DNA of 64,000 nt, from positions 372,001 to 436,000 of the forward strand of contig JAWPMO010000001.1 of assembly GCA_033344875.1 (NCBI GenBank). Reading direction: 5' to 3'. Position numbers and translations under genes: made by a program. Each line of letters begins with the position of its first letter. Position 1 is the first letter of the stretch. Below, in pieces: positions 61,255-64,000 of the stretch. Under the pieces are notes generated by a model. That model worked only from the letters and a program-made list of their open reading frames with translations. It did not search any database and was not told the origin of the DNA. The DNA comes from Ilumatobacteraceae bacterium. Its GTDB lineage: Bacteria > Actinomycetota > Acidimicrobiia > Acidimicrobiales > Ilumatobacteraceae.

Positions 61255-61887
61255 GTGCACACCGTCGTCGTCCGCGTCTGGCTGCCCGACCGCCCCGGTG
61301 CCCTCGGGCAGGTCGCCAGCCGCATCGGCTCCGTCCGGGGTGACGTCCTCGCGATCGAGATCCTCGAGGTCGGCGGGGGCCGCGTCATCGACGAACTCGT
61401 CGTCGCGCTGCCCGACGCATCGCTCGTCGATCTGATGATGAACGAGGTGCATGCGATCGACGGCGTGTCGGTCGAACACGTCCGCGAGACGAGCGACGGC
61501 CACGTCGACGCCAGCGTCCTGTCGCTGTCGGCTGCGGCCGAGCTGGCCGAGAGCGATCCCGAAGACCGGGTGGAGCGTTTCCTCGACGGCGTCGGCCGGC
61601 TCACCGAGCCGACGTGGATGATGGTGGCGCACGACGGTGAGGTGGTCGCCTCCCGCGGCGACGACGTGCCGACGGCCGAGTGGGTCACATCGCTCCTGGC
61701 CGGCAGCAGCCACCTCGGCGACCCGCACGCCACGTCGAGCGACATGTTCTGGAGCGATCTGCCGCGGTCGCGCATGTGGGTCGCGGCCGGACGCGAGGGG
61801 CGAACGGTCCACGATCGCGAACGGGTTCGCCTCGACCTGTTCGCCCGGGTCGCGGATTCGTTGATGATCGGTGTCCCGGTTCGCTGA
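61255..61887 (+). CDS. ACT-domain regulatory protein
   Basis: 210 residues. The first 80 (VVVRVWLPDRPGALGQVASRIG, EILEVGGGRVIDELVVALP) form an ACT amino-acid-binding domain; the rest (WMMVAHDGEVVASRGDD) is GAF-like. Probably senses an amino acid or related ligand. GTG 61255 chosen by the hexamer; the ATG at 61237 would place the hexamer inside the coding region. Confidence 0.8.
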   Translation: MHTVVVRVWLPDRPGALGQVASRIGSVRGDVLAIEILEVGGGRVIDELVVALPDASLVDLMMNEVHAIDGVSVEHVRETSDGHVDASVLSLSAAAELAESDPEDRVERFLDGVGRLTEPTWMMVAHDGEVVASRGDDVPTAEWVTSLLAGSSHLGDPHATSSDMFWSDLPRSRMWVAAGREGRTVHDRERVRLDLFARVADSLMIGVPVR

Positions 61888-61988
61888 CCGCGCCGGAGCG
61901 AAACGACCCATTGCCACAGCACTCGCGCAGGAGTACGTTGCGAGATGCGGCGTTGCCGCACGACCACACACTCATACGGGGGTTTGAG

Positions 61989-62285
61989 ATGAAGAAGGCC
62001 ACCATCTGTGCCGCGCTCGCGGCCACGATCACGATCGGATTCGGCGGAGCCGTGTCCGCAGGCGAATACAACGGCAAGGGCGAGCCGGTGCCGGGCGGGG
62101 TCAACGGGCGATCCGAGTGTTCGTACTCGGGTCGCGACATCGACGATGCGGTCGAGGGCAACCCGCCGGGCTTCGACGACGACGCCATCGCGATCCGCGG
62201 CGCGCAGAGCTACGGACAGTACGTGAGTCAGGGGCTGAAGGGCGTGGTGCCGAGTCCCGGTCAGGCCTGTCGCGGCAACCACTGA
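61989..62285 (+). CDS. Small secreted protein
   Basis: 98 residues: signal MKKATICAALAATITIGFGG cleaved after VSAG, then a Gly-rich mature peptide with two Cys (SECSYSGRD, GQACRGNH) that could form a disulfide. GGGGGTTTGAG precedes the ATG. Not recognised. It is divergent from nothing and faces the glpK 3' end. Confidence 0.7.
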   Translation: MKKATICAALAATITIGFGGAVSAGEYNGKGEPVPGGVNGRSECSYSGRDIDDAVEGNPPGFDDDAIAIRGAQSYGQYVSQGLKGVVPSPGQACRGNH

Positions 62286-62310
62286 TCGGCCCGCAGGGAG
62301 CTCGCGACGC

Positions 62311-63810
62311 TCAGTGCTCGACCCAGCCGCGACTGCGTTCGACGGCTCGGAGCCACTGGGCGTACGCCAGGTCGGTGAACGTGCGGTCGGGCTCGGGCTC
62401 GAACGTGGCGTCGAGTTGCCACGCGTCTTGGATCGCCTCCAGATTCGGCCACACACCTTCGGCGAGGCCGGCGAGGTAGGCCGCGCCCAGCGCGGTCGTC
62501 TCCTGGTCGGACGGGCGGCGCACGGTCACACCGAGCTGGTCGGACTGCATCTGCAGCATGAAGTCCATGACCGATGCCCCGCCGTCGACGCGCAGTTCGG
62601 CGAGCGGCGTACCGCTCGCAGCGGTCATCGCGTCGACCACGTCGCGGGTCTGGTACGTCATCGACTCGACGACGGCTCGCACGAGATGGGCGCGGGTGGT
62701 GCCACGGGTGATCCCGACGATCGTGCCGCGCGCGTACGGGTCCCACCACGGTGAGCCCAGCCCGGTGAATGCGGGCACGATCACGACGCCGCCCGAGTCG
62801 GGCACGCTCTCGGCGAGCGGGCCGGTCTCCGCGGCGTCGTCGATGACGTCGAGGCCGTCGCGCAGCCACTGGATCGCGGCGCCGGTGACGAAGATCGCCC
62901 CTTCGAGTGCGTACGCGACCGTGCCGTCGGCGAGTTCCCACGCGATGGTGGTCAACATGCCCTCGGTCGGCGGCGGACACGAGTCGCCGACGTTGAGGAG
63001 GACGAAGCTGCCGGTGCCGTACGTGTTCTTCGCCATGCCGGGTTCGAAGCAGGCCTGACCGAACAGGGCCGCCTGCTGGTCGCCGGCGACACCGCTCACC
63101 GGGATGCCGGCCGGTGCACCGCATCGATCGGAGGTGACACCGAACCGTCCGCTCGACGGTCGGACCTCGGGGAGGGCCTCGAGCGGCACCCCGAGCAGGT
63201 CGCACATCTCCGGGCTCCACTCCCGCACGCCGATGTCGAACAGCATGGTGCGGCTGGCGTTGGTCACGTCGGTGACGAAGGCGTCGCCGCCGGTCAGGTT
63301 CCAGATCAGCCAGGTGTCGATCGTGCCGAGGGCCAGGTCGGGCCCGGTCGGGATCTCGCGTTCGCGCAGGAGCCACTCGAACTTCGTGCCGCTGAAGTAC
63401 GGGTCGAGCACGAGCCCGGTCGTGCGTCGGACGAGATCGAGGTGACCGGCGGCTTCGAGCTCGTCACATCGGGCCGCTGTGCGTCGGTCTTGCCACACGA
63501 TCGCCGTGCCGTACGGTTCGCCGGTCGTGCGGTCCCAGGCCAGGACGGTCTCGCGCTGGTTGGTGATGCCGATCGCGGCGACGTGCTCGCGACCGACCTG
63601 CTCGATCACGTCGTTCAGGGTGGCGACGACCGCCTGCCAGATCTCGGTCGCGTCGTGCTCGACCCAGCCGGGCTCCGGGTAGTGCTGCTCGAACTCGCGG
63701 TACGAGGCCACGGTGTCGCGTTCGTCGACGAAGACGGCCCGACTCCGCACGCCGGTGGTCCCGGCGTCGATCGCGATGACACAGGTGTCTGAGGAGAACT
63801 CGCTGCTCAC
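62311..63810 (-). CDS. glpK: Glycerol kinase
   Basis: 499 residues. AIDAGTTGVRSRAVF at the start, AIGITNQRETVLAWD, the FGGY C-terminal signature around GGASVMDFMLQMQSDQLGVTV. Phosphorylates glycerol to sn-glycerol-3-phosphate. The GTG at 63810 has TACGGT six nt upstream (minus strand, 63817-63822). An upstream extension of the frame lacks homology. No glpF or glpD in the window. Confidence 0.95.
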   Translation of the reverse strand: MSSEFSSDTCVIAIDAGTTGVRSRAVFVDERDTVASYREFEQHYPEPGWVEHDATEIWQAVVATLNDVIEQVGREHVAAIGITNQRETVLAWDRTTGEPYGTAIVWQDRRTAARCDELEAAGHLDLVRRTTGLVLDPYFSGTKFEWLLREREIPTGPDLALGTIDTWLIWNLTGGDAFVTDVTNASRTMLFDIGVREWSPEMCDLLGVPLEALPEVRPSSGRFGVTSDRCGAPAGIPVSGVAGDQQAALFGQACFEPGMAKNTYGTGSFVLLNVGDSCPPPTEGMLTTIAWELADGTVAYALEGAIFVTGAAIQWLRDGLDVIDDAAETGPLAESVPDSGGVVIVPAFTGLGSPWWDPYARGTIVGITRGTTRAHLVRAVVESMTYQTRDVVDAMTAASGTPLAELRVDGGASVMDFMLQMQSDQLGVTVRRPSDQETTALGAAYLAGLAEGVWPNLEAIQDAWQLDATFEPEPDRTFTDLAYAQWLRAVERSRGWVEH

Positions 63811-63816
63811 GGCCAC

Positions 63817-63822
63817 ACCGTA
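63817..63822 (-). promoter_or_regulatory. -10 hexamer TACGGT of glpK
   Basis: TACGGT on the minus strand, 6 nt, then GTG at 63810. Confidence 0.55.
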
Positions 63823-63832
63823 CCCGAGGACC

Positions 63833-64000
63833 TCAGCGACGCTTGCGTCCGCCACCGCCGGGGCGACCCGACCCGCCACCGCCCGTGCGCTTCGTCGGAG
63901 CCGGCCGCGCTCGCGCCACCGGAGCGGTGCTGCCGGCGGCATCGGCGTCGTTGCGGTCGCGTCGTGGTGGACGCGGTTCGGCGCGGAGTTCCTTGAGTGA
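63833..64000 (-). CDS. C-terminal tail of a basic protein, start outside the window
   Basis: 55 residues ending in an Arg/Gly/Pro-rich tail (GGGGSGRPGGGGRKRR) with stop at 63833-63835. Such tails are typical of RNA helicases and other RNA-binding proteins. The rest of the gene is beyond the window, so the identity cannot be given. It is followed by glpK on the same strand. Confidence 0.5.
   Translation of the reverse strand, partial: SLKELRAEPRPPRRDRNDADAAGSTAPVARARPAPTKRTGGGGSGRPGGGGRKRR

Overview
The window reads as a stretch of a high-GC actinobacterial chromosome. An Acidimicrobiia/Ilumatobacter-like host is my inference from codon use, many leaderless genes, a PimB-like glycosyltransferase and an acyl-lipid-type saccharopine-dehydrogenase-like reductase; nothing here proves the species. 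About ten genes share one translation-start architecture: a TAnnnT hexamer, then 7 nt (range 6-9), then GTG or ATG with no Shine-Dalgarno sequence. I used it to choose several starts.

Region A (1-14333) is a catabolic cluster that looks like one regulon. It holds a GntR/FCD repressor, two zinc alcohol dehydrogenases, two aldehyde dehydrogenases, a NicX-like (M29-fold) ring-cleaving dioxygenase homologue, an M20 hydrolase with an odd active-site motif, a creatininase-family amidohydrolase, a pair of ferritin-like diiron proteins (one with intact ligands, one with them lost), TenA, RidA, an orphan ABC ATPase and a YeiH-type exporter. The decamer ATCTTAGATC or a close variant sits before four transcription units, including between the repressor and its divergent neighbour. 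The substrate is unknown; an N-heterocyclic, possibly S-containing or thiamine-related compound is a hypothesis.

Region B (14334-17221) is a decayed insertion zone: IS256-type transposase fragments, an intact tyrosine integrase, an 11-bp-spaced tandem repeat and a 3'-half tRNA-Gly that looks like an att scar. Region C (17244-33494) is ordinary chromosome: a secreted propeller lipoprotein, tRNA-Gly, a DUF2786/metallopeptidase pair, a cold-shock protein and a Bcr/CflA transporter. It also contains a copper module (DUF305, cupredoxin, BlaI/M56 pair, CopC-CopD fusion, CopB-type ATPase, MerR regulator with a perfect CueR-like operator), a lipoprotein and a CPA1 antiporter.

Region D (33579-49471) is a sharply bounded 15.85-kb integrative element in tRNA-Pro(TGG). 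It has 45-bp perfect direct repeats at both ends, an integrase next to the intact tRNA, and TGATACATC repeats at both ends, including an identical 11-bp-spaced pair at each. Cargo: a nucleotidyltransferase/XRE pair, a serpin with an inhibitory-type hinge, an HTH antitoxin-like gene, an excisionase-like gene, a MobF relaxase-helicase, an ECF sigma factor with a membrane partner, several lipoproteins and an IS110-family element with a candidate bridge-RNA region. No type IV secretion or coupling gene was seen, so it is mobilizable at most.

Region E (49502-64000) is housekeeping chromosome: PhoD-like phosphatase, secreted propeller, AlkC-like repair protein, saccharopine-dehydrogenase-like enzyme, QueG, PimB-like glycosyltransferase, SRPBCC protein, ROK kinase, pyrophosphatase, aminotransferase, ACT protein, glycerol kinase and the tail of a basic protein.
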